Shown: piece by piece, positions 1 through 9,041 of the stretch
Layout of the letters: the number at the start of each line of letters is the position of its first letter
Numbering within the stretch: the stretch's first letter is position 1
Origin: Lentimicrobiaceae bacterium
Lineage (GTDB): Bacteria > Bacteroidota > Bacteroidia > Bacteroidales > F082
Length of the DNA: 64,000 nucleotides
Assembly (NCBI GenBank): GCA_015061315.1
Contig: SUWV01000001.1
Span: forward strand, 62,001 to 126,000
Direction of reading: 5' to 3'
Made by a program: the position numbers and the translations under genes
The notes under the pieces: model-generated
The model's database searches: none
What the model was told of the DNA's origin: nothing
What the model saw: only the letters and a program-made list of their open reading frames with translations

Positions 1-990
1 AACGACTTCATATTCACCTTCTTTATCAGTAATACCATAGATAGAAGCTGACTTTCTGTCGTATTGTTCAAAGTTCAACCATTCAGGTTTTGCTTGTACT
101 TCTATTTTGATATCCTTATCGTCTGTATCATGGACGTATATATTATAAAGGTATTCAACGGCAGCGTAATTTTCTGTTATAGGAGTAGATGTGAATTTTG
201 GAGCCGCGTTATCTTGTCCGTTAGCATATTCACTTATACCTGCATTATCAACGATACCTCCCTCACCTAAAAGAATACCGACGACTCTTATGTAGTTGTG
301 ATCATATTCTTCTGGAATGTAATATGTGAATGTCTGTGCAAAAGACTGCCCTGCAACCAAGCCTGTTGAGAAAGCTGCTTCGCCTTCATAACCGCCAAGT
401 AACTGACGAGCGACATGGTCGTAAGCTATACGTGATGCAGGAATAGGGTTTGGAAGATTTTCATAACCACCCATATAACCGTATAATGTCGCATAGATGT
501 TTTGTTGATTGTAGTATGGAGCTGGACCTGTGACAGCATCTTCTGTAACGACAGCACTTATACGCCATGCGTCACCTGTAAGGTTTTCAAGAGCTGTAAC
601 GGTAACAACCGCTGTCAACAAACGTGTCGCTTCATCGAAAGTGGTTTCAACACTCACTGTAGATTTTGAAGGTTGATTCATCTCTGCTGCAACAGATTCA
701 AACCATTCTATTGGAGCCTTATCATTATAACGACGACCGATATTGGCAGAAGGAGCTGCTGTCAAACCTAATTCATTGGCATATTCTTCATAAGCCATAG
801 GGTCATTTCCATTATGAACAGCTATCGTAATGACATTGTCATATTCATGTTGCAATGAGTCAATGTGATAAATACCTGATGGACAGTAAGTACACCAAGT
901 ACCTGTTAACTCTTCAATAAGCACATTTTTTTGCGCTGTTAAAATGTTCAATGATAACATCGCGCAGATAACAAGTAATAATTTCTTCAT
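1..990 (-). CDS. Omp28-like secreted thioredoxin-fold protein (partial)
   Basis: The gene starts at 990 and reads left out of the window, so only the first 330 codons are visible. Residues 1-20 form a signal peptide ending in LTAQ. A thioredoxin-like motif WCTYCPSG follows (Cys33 and Cys36) in the context IEELTGTWCTYCPSG, which is typical of Omp28-related Bacteroidota outer-membrane or secreted proteins. The remainder looks like beta-rich extracellular sequence. The C-terminus is outside the window, so a sorting domain cannot be checked. The gene is divergent from the cyd operon and has its own TAnnTTTG promoter. The substrate or redox partner is unknown; family assignment rests on the motif and overall look. 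Confidence 0.75.
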   Translation of the reverse strand, partial: MKKLLLVICAMLSLNILTAQKNVLIEELTGTWCTYCPSGIYHIDSLQHEYDNVITIAVHNGNDPMAYEEYANELGLTAAPSANIGRRYNDKAPIEWFESVAAEMNQPSKSTVSVETTFDEATRLLTAVVTVTALENLTGDAWRISAVVTEDAVTGPAPYYNQQNIYATLYGYMGGYENLPNPIPASRIAYDHVARQLLGGYEGEAAFSTGLVAGQSFAQTFTYYIPEEYDHNYIRVVGILLGEGGIVDNAGISEYANGQDNAAPKFTSTPITENYAAVEYLYNIYVHDTDDKDIKIEVQAKPEWLNFEQYDRKSASIYGITDKEGEYEVV

Positions 991-1019
991 AAGACGATTT
1001 ATTGATTTAATTAAGGTCG

Positions 1020-1027
1020 CAAAGATA
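1020..1027 (-). promoter_or_regulatory. -7 promoter element of the Omp28-like gene
   Basis: On the minus strand this reads TATCTTTG, an exact match to the Bacteroidota -7 consensus TAnnTTTG, about 30 nt upstream of the start at 990. The -33 element is not obvious. Confidence 0.6.
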
Positions 1028-1082
1028 GTATTTTTAAATAAAACAGAGTAATATTTTTTATTTAATTTTAGCTATTTTAAAA

Positions 1083-1111
1083 TTGATTTCTCTTAAAAAT
1101 TATTAAGTTTG
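1083..1111 (+). promoter_or_regulatory. Promoter of the cyd operon
   Basis: TTG (1083-1085) and TAAGTTTG (1104-1111) are separated by 18 nt, matching the Bacteroidota TTG-N19-TAnnTTTG layout. The start of the DUF4492 gene lies 17 nt downstream. Confidence 0.6.
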
Positions 1112-1128
1112 TAGACAAATTTTATGTC

Positions 1129-1338
1129 ATGAAAAAAACTATCATCTCTATCTGGAACTTTTATTACGAAGGCTTCAAGAATATGACTTGGGGTAAACAA
1201 TTGTGGCTCTTGATATTTCTCAAAGTCATCATATTATTTCTTGTTTTACGATTGTTTTTCTTTAAGCCAGCGATGGCAGGAAAGACTGATGAACAAAAAA
1301 GCGAATACGTTGGAACACATCTCATTAATAATAATTGA
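1129..1338 (+). CDS. DUF4492 small membrane protein of the cyd operon
   Basis: A 69-residue protein with one strongly hydrophobic segment at about residues 25-46, preceded by the conserved-looking stretch FYYEGFKNMTWGKQLW. This is the DUF4492 pattern, a small inner-membrane protein that in Bacteroidota is commonly encoded directly before cydA. Position and spacing (cydA starts 65 nt downstream) suggest a bd-oxidase accessory subunit or assembly factor, comparable in place but not in sequence to CydX/CydH. The role is inferred from context. Confidence 0.8.
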   Translation: MKKTIISIWNFYYEGFKNMTWGKQLWLLIFLKVIILFLVLRLFFFKPAMAGKTDEQKSEYVGTHLINNN

Positions 1339-1363
1339 AAGTTAAAAGCAAATATTACCAACT

Positions 1364-1396
1364 TTAAACCTTTAATCCTTTAATCCTTTTAAACTT
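1364..1396. repeat. Degenerate 8-nt tandem repeat (CCTTTAAT type)
   Basis: Two CCTTTAAT units followed by CCTTTTAA and flanked by AAAC/TTTAAAC fill the gap just before the cydA start. The same AAAGGATTAAAGG word occurs at 51490-51525, and related ATCCTTTC units at 52660-52705. Confidence 0.6.
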
Positions 1397-1403
1397 AAAA
1401 GAT

Positions 1404-2900
1404 ATGATTGAAAGTGCATTAGTTAATTGGTCGAGGGCTCAGTTTGCTCTCACTGCTGCCTATCACTGGATCTTTGTCCCGCTCACTTTGGGTCTCGCCG
1501 TGATAATGGCTGTTATGGAAACTATTTATGTCGTCAAGAAAGACGGGTTTTGGAAAAACACCGCCAAGTTTTGGATGAAACTCTTTGCCATTAACTTTGC
1601 TGTAGGCATCGCTACAGGCATTATCTTAGAATTTCAATTTGGCACCAACTGGAGTAATTATTCATGGTTTGTAGGCGACATCTTCGGCGCGCCGCTCGCC
1701 ATCGAAGGCATCTTCGCTTTCTTCATGGAAGCTACCTTCTTCGCCGTGATGTTCTTCGGCTGGGAGAAAATCAACAAGAAAGTTCACCTCGCCTCCACAT
1801 GGTTCGTTGCCCTCGGCTCTGCCATCTCCGCTTTATGGATCCTCATCGCCAACGCATGGATGCAGCATCCTGTCGGCATGGAGTTCAACCCCGATACTGT
1901 ACGTCACGAGATGACAGACTTCTGGGCTTTGGTGCTTAACCCTGTCGCTGTATCCAAGTTCTTCCATTCTGTCTTCAGCGGCTGGATGACAGGAGCCATC
2001 TTCGTCATCGGCGTCAGCTGTTGGTACTTACTAAGAAAACGCGAGACTAAGTTTGCGCTCGCAAGTATCAAGGTGGCTGCCATAGTAGGCATTGTAGGAA
2101 CATTCGCTGTGATGCTCAGCGGCGACAGCTCGGGAATACACGTCGCTAAATATCAGCCTATGAAACTCGCCGCTGCCGAAGGCTTAGAAGACGGAGGCAC
2201 TCGCGCTCCTTTCTCAATAGTACCTGGAGTAGAAATACCTGGAATGTTATCTATCTTAGCCACTCACGACATCGACGGCTACGTGCCCGGTATCAATCAG
2301 ATGCTCGACGGCTACACCACTCCCGACGGCGTACGTCATCTCTCGGCAGAAGAAAAGATGCAACGTGGCAAGACCGCCATCGATGCTTTCGCTAAATATA
2401 GAACATTGAAAGACAGCGACCCTCAAGCCGCTGAAGAAGCTCGTCAAATACTCGATGAAAACGTCAATTACTTCGGCTACGGCTATATCGACAGTCGCGA
2501 AGAACTCGTGCCTAATGTGACATTAGTATATTGGGCGTTCCGTGTCATGGTGGGCTTCGGAACATTCTTACTGCTTCTCATGATTGTTGTCTTGTGGATG
2601 GAATATAAAAAGAAACTCGTCAATATGAGATGGCTGCAATGGGTGTCGTTATTGTCTATTCCATTGGTTTATTTCTGCGGACAAGCAGGCTGGATCGTGG
2701 CGGAAGCTGGTCGCCAGCCATGGACGATAGAAGGCTTGCTTCCTGTCAAAGCCGCTGTCTCAAGTGTTAGCGTCGGTGCGGTACAAACAACCTTCTTCCT
2801 TTTCGTCGCCATCTTCACTCTCTTCCTCGTGATAGAGACGAGAATAATAATCAAAGCTATAAAACAAGGACCTAAAATCGAAGAACAGAAAGGAGAATAA
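1404..2900 (+). CDS. cydA: Cytochrome bd ubiquinol oxidase subunit I
   Basis: Haem-bearing catalytic subunit of the bd-type quinol oxidase, an inner-membrane enzyme that reduces O2 with high affinity. The 498-residue length is normal for the family. The N-terminal AYHWIFVPLTLGL holds His21, the equivalent of the haem b595 ligand. The Q-loop start is seen in KYQPMKLAAAEGL and the GRQPW motif in AEAGRQPWTIEGLLP. Multiple transmembrane helices are evident. It is followed after 3 nt by cydB. This enzyme lets an anaerobe or microaerobe remove oxygen or respire at nanomolar O2. Local GC is higher than in many neighbours, consistent with a well-expressed conserved gene. Confidence 0.97.
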   Translation: MIESALVNWSRAQFALTAAYHWIFVPLTLGLAVIMAVMETIYVVKKDGFWKNTAKFWMKLFAINFAVGIATGIILEFQFGTNWSNYSWFVGDIFGAPLAIEGIFAFFMEATFFAVMFFGWEKINKKVHLASTWFVALGSAISALWILIANAWMQHPVGMEFNPDTVRHEMTDFWALVLNPVAVSKFFHSVFSGWMTGAIFVIGVSCWYLLRKRETKFALASIKVAAIVGIVGTFAVMLSGDSSGIHVAKYQPMKLAAAEGLEDGGTRAPFSIVPGVEIPGMLSILATHDIDGYVPGINQMLDGYTTPDGVRHLSAEEKMQRGKTAIDAFAKYRTLKDSDPQAAEEARQILDENVNYFGYGYIDSREELVPNVTLVYWAFRVMVGFGTFLLLLMIVVLWMEYKKKLVNMRWLQWVSLLSIPLVYFCGQAGWIVAEAGRQPWTIEGLLPVKAAVSSVSVGAVQTTFFLFVAIFTLFLVIETRIIIKAIKQGPKIEEQKGE

Positions 2901-2903
2901 GTC

Positions 2904-4046
2904 ATGATAACATACGAATTTTTACAGCATTACTGGTGGTTTTTAATCGCATTACTCGGCGGACTCTTAGTGTTTCTACTCTTCGTACAAGGTGGCAACG
3001 CCTTGATTTTCCTTGCTGGAAAGACAGAAGACGAACGACAATTAATCGTCAACTCCACAGGTCGGAAGTGGGAACTTACCTTCACCACATTAGTAACATT
3101 CGGCGGCGCGTTCTTCGCCTCGTTTCCATTATTTTATAGCACCAGCTTCGGCGGAGCCTATTGGGTCTGGATTCTAATCTTGATAACATTTGTCTTCCAA
3201 GCTGTCTCTTACGAATTTCAAAACAAGGCTGGCAACCTTCTCGGTAAAAATGCCTTCCGTGCTTTCCTCACGATCAACGGTTGCCTCGCACCTTTATTAA
3301 TAGGTACTGCCGTAGGAACATTCTTCACAGGCTCAGAATTTATGGTGAATAAAAACGCCGTTGCCGACATAGGAGCGCCTGTCATAAGCCGTTGGGCAAA
3401 CAATTGGCACGGACTTGAAGCCGTCGCTAATCCATTCAACGTGGAGTTCGGACTGATGGTGATGTTCCTTGCTGTATGTCTCGGCGCCTTATATATGATT
3501 AACAATATCGACGATGATAAATTAGCGACACAGTTACGTAAGAGCCTTTTGATTTGTTTCGCTGGATTTTTAGTTATGTTGGTTCTCGTTCTTATCAACT
3601 TCATCACTATGGAAGGTTTCGCTGTCGATGCTGAAGGTAATGTCTTCATGGAGAAAGGTAAATATTTCCATAACTTGATTCAGATGCCAGCAGTGCTGAT
3701 AATGTTCTTATTAGGAGCTGTTCTGTTAGTCACAGGTGTCATAATGACATTACTGAAAAAGGAATTTAGAAGAGGAATCTGGATCACAGGACCTGGAACT
3801 GTCTTAGCTGTGATGGCGATATTTATGATAGCAGGATATAACGGCACATCATATTATCCATCGACTGCCGACTTACAAGCATCGCTTACTTTAAGTAATA
3901 GTTCATCAAGCGAATTTACCTTAAAGACGATGGCGATAGTTTCGCTGATAATTCCTTTCGTTGTAGCCTACATCGCCTATTTCTGGCGTCAAATGGATAA
4001 GAAATCCTTGACGAAAGAAGAGTTAGAAACGGGAGAGAAATATTAA
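2904..4046 (+). CDS. cydB: Cytochrome bd ubiquinol oxidase subunit II
   Basis: Second membrane subunit of the bd oxidase, 380 residues, with the N-terminal YWWFLIALLGGLLVFLLFVQ and about eight or nine transmembrane helices. The start is supported by an unusually good Shine-Dalgarno-like AGGAG at 2892-2896, overlapping the end of cydA; this is notable because SD sites are weak in the phylum. Translational coupling with cydA is likely. No cydC/D exporter genes lie nearby. Confidence 0.95.
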   Translation: MITYEFLQHYWWFLIALLGGLLVFLLFVQGGNALIFLAGKTEDERQLIVNSTGRKWELTFTTLVTFGGAFFASFPLFYSTSFGGAYWVWILILITFVFQAVSYEFQNKAGNLLGKNAFRAFLTINGCLAPLLIGTAVGTFFTGSEFMVNKNAVADIGAPVISRWANNWHGLEAVANPFNVEFGLMVMFLAVCLGALYMINNIDDDKLATQLRKSLLICFAGFLVMLVLVLINFITMEGFAVDAEGNVFMEKGKYFHNLIQMPAVLIMFLLGAVLLVTGVIMTLLKKEFRRGIWITGPGTVLAVMAIFMIAGYNGTSYYPSTADLQASLTLSNSSSSEFTLKTMAIVSLIIPFVVAYIAYFWRQMDKKSLTKEELETGEKY

Positions 4047-4086
4047 GAATCAAATAAAAATCTATCAATTATAAATAATTACTATT

Positions 4087-6264
4087 ATGAAAAAACTAAT
4101 CTTATCAATACTATTTACACTTTCGTTGACATGTCTTGCCAATAATGATGGCGACAAGACAAAATTATCATCTAACCTGATTCGTATATTGTCATCTCAA
4201 GAAGACAGTCAGACGCGTTCTGACAGAAGCATTCTCGCATTGGTAGCCTTTGTTGACAATAATGATGATATGTCATTATTTGAGAAGTACGACTGTGTCG
4301 TCAAGGCTCAGATTGGTCGTATCTATATAGTTTCAATACCGATAAATCAGATTATGCCATTATCGGAGGAGTCTGCTATAGAACGTATCGAAGCAGAGGA
4401 GATGCCGAAGCCGGCTATGGATGTGACACCACAACGCGTTAATGTTACGCCTATCTATGAAGGACAGGATCTCCCTCAGGCTTTCACCGGTGATGGCGTA
4501 ATATCAGGTATCTTCGACTGTTATTACGACTTCACCCATCCAGCATTCTTTGATGCCGATGGCTCTACACGTATCAAATATTACTATGATTTCTTATGGA
4601 AGAATGCCGATGGTACAATGGGATACGCCATAGAATCGCCTGATGAGATATTAGAGCAGCAACATTCAAACAATGTCATCAATCACACTCATGGCACTCA
4701 TGTGGCGAGTATCATGGCGGGGTCTGCCGTCGATGGGAAATATCAAGGCATAGCATACGAGAGCGACATATACCTCGTTGATTTCAACTCATATCCTGAA
4801 GATTTCGATAACCCTGATATACATACCTCTGCCACCGCGGTGTTAGGATTCAAATATATCTTCGACAAAGCCGACGAGCTTGGGAAACCCTGTGTCATCA
4901 ATTTCAGTAGCTGTACGAGTGAGATGTTCACATCACAGCGTATATTAGAGAGCGAGGCATTGGAGTCGTTGGTAGGTCCAGGTCGTATTATCGTTGCAGC
5001 AGCAGGTAACTTTGGAACCAACGCGACATATCTGATAAAAGAAGATGATGAGCAATTTGCTGGAGCATATATCACCAACGGTATCAGTGGTGCTGGCATA
5101 ATCAGTATGGACATAGTGACACCTGTTAATCAGAATATTCGTTTCGATTTCTTAGGAATGAAATTGACAGGAGACCAACAGATTGAAGGCACCATCAAGT
5201 TTGAAACAGACAGCATCGCATCAATGCAAGGTGACACCTGCATTCTAAGAACGACTGTCAGCATGGGTGATGTTGAGCTTAGAGTCTACAAGACAGACCA
5301 TGAGGACGAGAGAGGCGATGTTTTTCACGTTGACGGCAGTCTGCCAAACATGACGTATCTGATATTATGTGGTGCCACATTCCTACTCGACAGCGATGGC
5401 CCTGCATGGGTGTATAGCGATGTCTCCTACTGTCCGCTTGCCAATATAGAAGGGATGCCTGAGTATAGCTGCGCTCAGCCAGGTTATACCGTCTCATGGC
5501 CTGCCACCTTACCGTTTATTATCGCGGTGGGCGCTACTGGTTATGAGGCGACATTCACTAACATCGACGGTAACACTAATGATGAGATGCTGATGTTTGA
5601 ACCAGACGCACCAGGCTTACAAGCGAAGTTCTCCTCAATGGGACCTACTTACGACGGACTTATCAAACCTGATGTGGTAGCTCCTGGCATAAACATCAAC
5701 GCGGCATATAACAGCTTCTATTCCGATTTTGAAGGTAACAGAAAATACCTTACTTATAAGACCAAATATAATGATAAGGATTATTATTATATGGCTCAAT
5801 CTGGAACGTCAATGGCAGCCCCTGTAGTGGCTGGTGTCATAGCTTTGTGGTTAGAAGCTAACCCTAAACTCACACCTCAAGATATTCTGAACACAATAGC
5901 AGAGTGTTCTAACCACCCTGATAACACGCTGACATATCCTAATAACATTTACGGACATGGAAGTATAGATGCCTATAAAGGTCTGCTTCATGTCTTAGAT
6001 ATTGTGGATATACCATCATTGTCAAAGAAACACGCTCAAGATGTAAGATTCTATGTTGATGGCGATATGCTGAAAATTGACTTCGACGATGCTGATGCGA
6101 TGAATAATAAAATATCTGTCTCTGTCTATACATTACATGGTATCTTGGTAGCAACAGGAAACGACACCTCTATCGATGTGTCACATCTTCCCGACGGTAT
6201 CTATGCTGTTCAATTAAACACTGGCTCAGCAAAGACCTCAGGTTCCACTTTGATAAAGCTATAA
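4087..6264 (+). CDS. Secreted S8 (subtilisin) serine peptidase with T9SS-type tail
   Basis: A 725-residue protease with signal peptide 1-18 and a propeptide-like region to about residue 125. The catalytic triad is visible: Asp144 in GIFDCYYDFTHPAF, His202 in HGTHVASIMAGS and Ser575 in SGTSMAAPVVAG. The His-Ser distance of about 370 residues implies an insert (protease-associated or beta domain) in the catalytic domain. The last ~75 residues have the type A T9SS tail pattern (VYTLHGILVATG, then LPDGIYAVQL and a basic/hydrophobic end), so export to the cell surface or medium is expected. It follows cydB by 40 nt but is functionally unrelated. It ends at a strong bidirectional terminator. Natural substrates are unknown. 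Confidence 0.92.
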   Translation: MKKLILSILFTLSLTCLANNDGDKTKLSSNLIRILSSQEDSQTRSDRSILALVAFVDNNDDMSLFEKYDCVVKAQIGRIYIVSIPINQIMPLSEESAIERIEAEEMPKPAMDVTPQRVNVTPIYEGQDLPQAFTGDGVISGIFDCYYDFTHPAFFDADGSTRIKYYYDFLWKNADGTMGYAIESPDEILEQQHSNNVINHTHGTHVASIMAGSAVDGKYQGIAYESDIYLVDFNSYPEDFDNPDIHTSATAVLGFKYIFDKADELGKPCVINFSSCTSEMFTSQRILESEALESLVGPGRIIVAAAGNFGTNATYLIKEDDEQFAGAYITNGISGAGIISMDIVTPVNQNIRFDFLGMKLTGDQQIEGTIKFETDSIASMQGDTCILRTTVSMGDVELRVYKTDHEDERGDVFHVDGSLPNMTYLILCGATFLLDSDGPAWVYSDVSYCPLANIEGMPEYSCAQPGYTVSWPATLPFIIAVGATGYEATFTNIDGNTNDEMLMFEPDAPGLQAKFSSMGPTYDGLIKPDVVAPGININAAYNSFYSDFEGNRKYLTYKTKYNDKDYYYMAQSGTSMAAPVVAGVIALWLEANPKLTPQDILNTIAECSNHPDNTLTYPNNIYGHGSIDAYKGLLHVLDIVDIPSLSKKHAQDVRFYVDGDMLKIDFDDADAMNNKISVSVYTLHGILVATGNDTSIDVSHLPDGIYAVQLNTGSAKTSGSTLIKL

Positions 6265-6276
6265 TACATTAAAAGA

Positions 6277-6319
6277 AAACCGTCTAACTTCTGATTCGAC
6301 TCTAAAAGTTAGACGGTTT
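6277..6319. terminator. Bidirectional intrinsic terminator
   Basis: A perfect 14-bp stem (6277-6290 with 6306-6319; core CCGTCTAACTT/AAGTTAGACGG) and a 15-nt loop, T-rich on both sides. It lies between the convergent subtilisin (+) and C69 peptidase (-) genes. Confidence 0.9.
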
Positions 6320-6341
6320 CTTTCTTTATAATTCTATCTCA

Positions 6342-8084
6342 TCAATAAACTCTCAATTTATCGCCTGTCTGTTCGATGATAGCTCTGTAAAATTCTTCGT
6401 TAAATTCTGGTTGTTCAACCTTAGGAGCGAAGAACTTGTAGCTCTTAGGTGTTGGCTGAGCTGTCTTGATATTGAAGTCCATATATTTCACGAACAAATA
6501 TTTGTAGAAATCTCTCCAGTCGGCTGTCAATTTCTCAGCTTCTTCATTTGAGAATTTAGTAAGATATTCCACTGCTTTCTTAGGGTCTTCTTTATAAAGC
6601 TCAGCGGCTTTAGCATCGACGTCTAACACTGTCTTCACCCAGCCTTGTTCGTAAGCTGCTTGTTTCTCAGCTATTTCAGGGTGTATGAAACTATATTTTG
6701 TATAAGCCCAGTTTGTCACTTGGTTGAAAGCCCAGAATGCTGCTGTCTCAGAATATTCCATGATGTCGCCATTGCCTTCTCTGAAACAAAGCGGGATTTC
6801 TGTCATACAGGTATACATAGGACAATAGACTGTGCTTGCTGCATCATCAACGCCGAACCAGATAATACCACCTATATTATTAATGGTGTTAGGACGACAT
6901 TGTGCCACGAAAGAGAAGGCAGTCTGTTGTGTTGCTGTTGCGCGTTCGTGTACATATTCTACGCCATCAACTTCAAAACCCATAGGACGTGGTCTGTATG
7001 GACATCCGAAAGGACCAGCGCCAATATCCTGAGTCATATCGAGTTCTGTACCTTCAAGATGGTCACGCATAAAAGCCATCATGTCTAAGACAGAAACTTT
7101 CTCATTAGGTTTGACCCAGAGAGGCATTCTGTTGGTAGGGAAATTCTCAGGTGTCTGAGGCTCACCTTTGACGTAAGGTTTCGCACGATTGATATTTCTT
7201 CCTGTTGCATAATCCCAATATTGATCCATGCCATCTACGACTTGGTTAAACATAGCCCAAACACGAATCTCACAAGCACGAGCACCACTGAAATCTACTG
7301 GAGCGTAAACATCAGAAAATGAGAACTGTCCGTCAGGACCTGAATATAAATTGTTTTTCTTTGCAAATGAAATAACGTCTTCTGCATAAACACAGTCGAT
7401 GTTAGGATTCTTCAAAAGCTTAGCCAAATTCTTTGAAGTGATGCTGTTTTTATTATGTTTATTAGCCAATGGGAAAGTAGTGATACGAGCTTGGTTAGCG
7501 TGAGCTGAGACATAGCCATCAGGGATACGACGAGCTACCCACACTGCACCTTTCTCCTGACCTTTACCTATGAGTTCCATGATCCATACTTCGTTAGGGT
7601 CGGCGATAGAGAAAGACTCGCCATCGCTGATATAACCGTATGTAGCAACCAATTCTGCCATTGTCTTTATAGCTTCGCGAGCTGTCTTGGCACGTTGAAG
7701 TGTAAGATAAATCAAGCTGCCGTAATCTATCAAACCATCAGGATTACCGAGATTTGGAAGTCCGCCGTAAGTTGTCTCACCAATAGCGAGTTGCCATTCG
7801 TTCATATTACCTACAACATTGTAAGTATGAGCCACTTCTGGAATACTGCCGAGGTATCTACCAGAGTCCCAATCCGCTATTTCTCTCATGGCACCGGCTG
7901 GGTGGTCGGCAGCAGGATAATAATACAATTCGCCATAAAGTACATGTGAATCAGCTGCATATGAAATCATAGAAGATCCGTCAGCTGACGCTCCTGGCGT
8001 GATCAAGAAATTTGTACATGCCATAGCAGGTCTCATGAAAGAGACTAAGCACATAACAACTAATAATGTCAATACTTTTTTCAT
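6342..8084 (-). CDS. C69 family dipeptidase
   Basis: A 580-residue N-terminal nucleophile hydrolase of peptidase family C69 (PepD/PipD-like). After signal peptide MKKVLTLLVVMCLVSFMRPAMA comes CTNFLITPGASADGS; Cys23 is the expected N-terminal nucleophile exposed by cleavage. Conserved-looking blocks include VGNMNEWQLAIGETTYGG, EVWIMELIGKG and SAHANQARI. Periplasmic or secreted dipeptide hydrolysis is the likely role. It lies 30 nt after ribF on the same strand, so it probably belongs to the asd-ribF transcript, and ends at the shared terminator. Confidence 0.92.
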   Translation of the reverse strand: MKKVLTLLVVMCLVSFMRPAMACTNFLITPGASADGSSMISYAADSHVLYGELYYYPAADHPAGAMREIADWDSGRYLGSIPEVAHTYNVVGNMNEWQLAIGETTYGGLPNLGNPDGLIDYGSLIYLTLQRAKTAREAIKTMAELVATYGYISDGESFSIADPNEVWIMELIGKGQEKGAVWVARRIPDGYVSAHANQARITTFPLANKHNKNSITSKNLAKLLKNPNIDCVYAEDVISFAKKNNLYSGPDGQFSFSDVYAPVDFSGARACEIRVWAMFNQVVDGMDQYWDYATGRNINRAKPYVKGEPQTPENFPTNRMPLWVKPNEKVSVLDMMAFMRDHLEGTELDMTQDIGAGPFGCPYRPRPMGFEVDGVEYVHERATATQQTAFSFVAQCRPNTINNIGGIIWFGVDDAASTVYCPMYTCMTEIPLCFREGNGDIMEYSETAAFWAFNQVTNWAYTKYSFIHPEIAEKQAAYEQGWVKTVLDVDAKAAELYKEDPKKAVEYLTKFSNEEAEKLTADWRDFYKYLFVKYMDFNIKTAQPTPKSYKFFAPKVEQPEFNEEFYRAIIEQTGDKLRVY

Positions 8085-8114
8085 ATCAAATAATTTAAAA
8101 TGTTAATAATCAAT

Positions 8115-9041
8115 TTATAATAATTCTCTTATCTGTTTCTCATCAAGTTTCAATTGATTTCTTAGATCATCTAAGCTCTCAAATTTTTTGTCGTCTCTTA
8201 TCCTTTTCACGAAACGCACTTTAATATCTTTATCGTATATATCACCGTCAAAATCAAAGATATGTACCTCGATATTCATGTCGTTACCATCACCTACAGT
8301 AGGTTTATTTCCTATATAAGTCATTGATTTATATTCTTTACCTTCAAAATCGACATATGTCGCGTAGACACCCGATTTCTCTATCAGCATATATTCTCTT
8401 CTAACTTCGAGATTAGCAGTACGATAGCCTATTTCTCTACCTATTCTATTTCCTTGAATTACTTTCGAGACATAAGCATATTGATAGCCGAGGAGCATGT
8501 TGGCATGTTCCACATCGCCACGTTGCAGAGAGAGACGAATTTTGGTAGAGCTAACAGCAATATTTTCGACATCATGAGCCTCAATACGTTGAACCTCAAA
8601 TTTATAATGTGATGCCAAATCTTGCAAGAGCGAGAAATCGCCCATTCTGTTTTTCCCAAAATGATGGTCGTAGCCGATGACAATCTTAGCAGGATTGATA
8701 TTTTCTATCACATAGTCACGAATGAAACTCTCTGAAGAAACGCGTGAAAACTCTTTAGTAAAATTCACAACAATAAGATTATCAATACCAATCTCTTCAA
8801 GATGTTTTATCTTTTCCTCTTGATTAGTGATAAAACGAAGATTAGAGCTGTCGATATTAAGCACCTGACGTGGATGTGGATAGAAAGTAATCACAACAGT
8901 CTCACCCTCAATCTCTTTAGCGGAGTTCACCATATCTTCAAGTATGGCGCGATGTCCTTGATGCACGCCATCGAAAGTGCCTATAGTGACAATAGCGTTA
9001 GGCACTTTTACAAAGTCGGTGAAATTGTTGTAAATCTTCAT
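8115..9041 (-). CDS. ribF: Bifunctional riboflavin kinase / FAD synthetase
   Basis: Converts riboflavin to FMN and FMN to FAD in the cytoplasm; 308 residues, normal length. The N-terminal nucleotidyltransferase domain shows GTFDGVHQGHRAIL (HxGH). The C-terminal flavokinase domain (about 180-305) shows GNRIGREIGYRTANLEV, where the usual GFPTAN reads GYRTAN: the Pro of the PTAN motif is Arg while Thr and Asn are kept. The start overlaps the asd stop by 4 nt (ATGA), indicating coupling. Confidence 0.95.
   Translation of the reverse strand: MKIYNNFTDFVKVPNAIVTIGTFDGVHQGHRAILEDMVNSAKEIEGETVVITFYPHPRQVLNIDSSNLRFITNQEEKIKHLEEIGIDNLIVVNFTKEFSRVSSESFIRDYVIENINPAKIVIGYDHHFGKNRMGDFSLLQDLASHYKFEVQRIEAHDVENIAVSSTKIRLSLQRGDVEHANMLLGYQYAYVSKVIQGNRIGREIGYRTANLEVRREYMLIEKSGVYATYVDFEGKEYKSMTYIGNKPTVGDGNDMNIEVHIFDFDGDIYDKDIKVRFVKRIRDDKKFESLDDLRNQLKLDEKQIRELL

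Noticed and set aside
64-270. 68-codon plus-strand ORF at the left edge
   Set aside because: Antisense to the Omp28-like gene and composed of hydrophobic low-complexity translation.
3218-3649. Opposite-strand ORF of 143 codons within cydB
   Set aside because: It is an antisense shadow of a clear gene with no recognisable protein features; the same holds for other long antisense ORFs at 39783-40136, 44026-44334 and 62392-63006.
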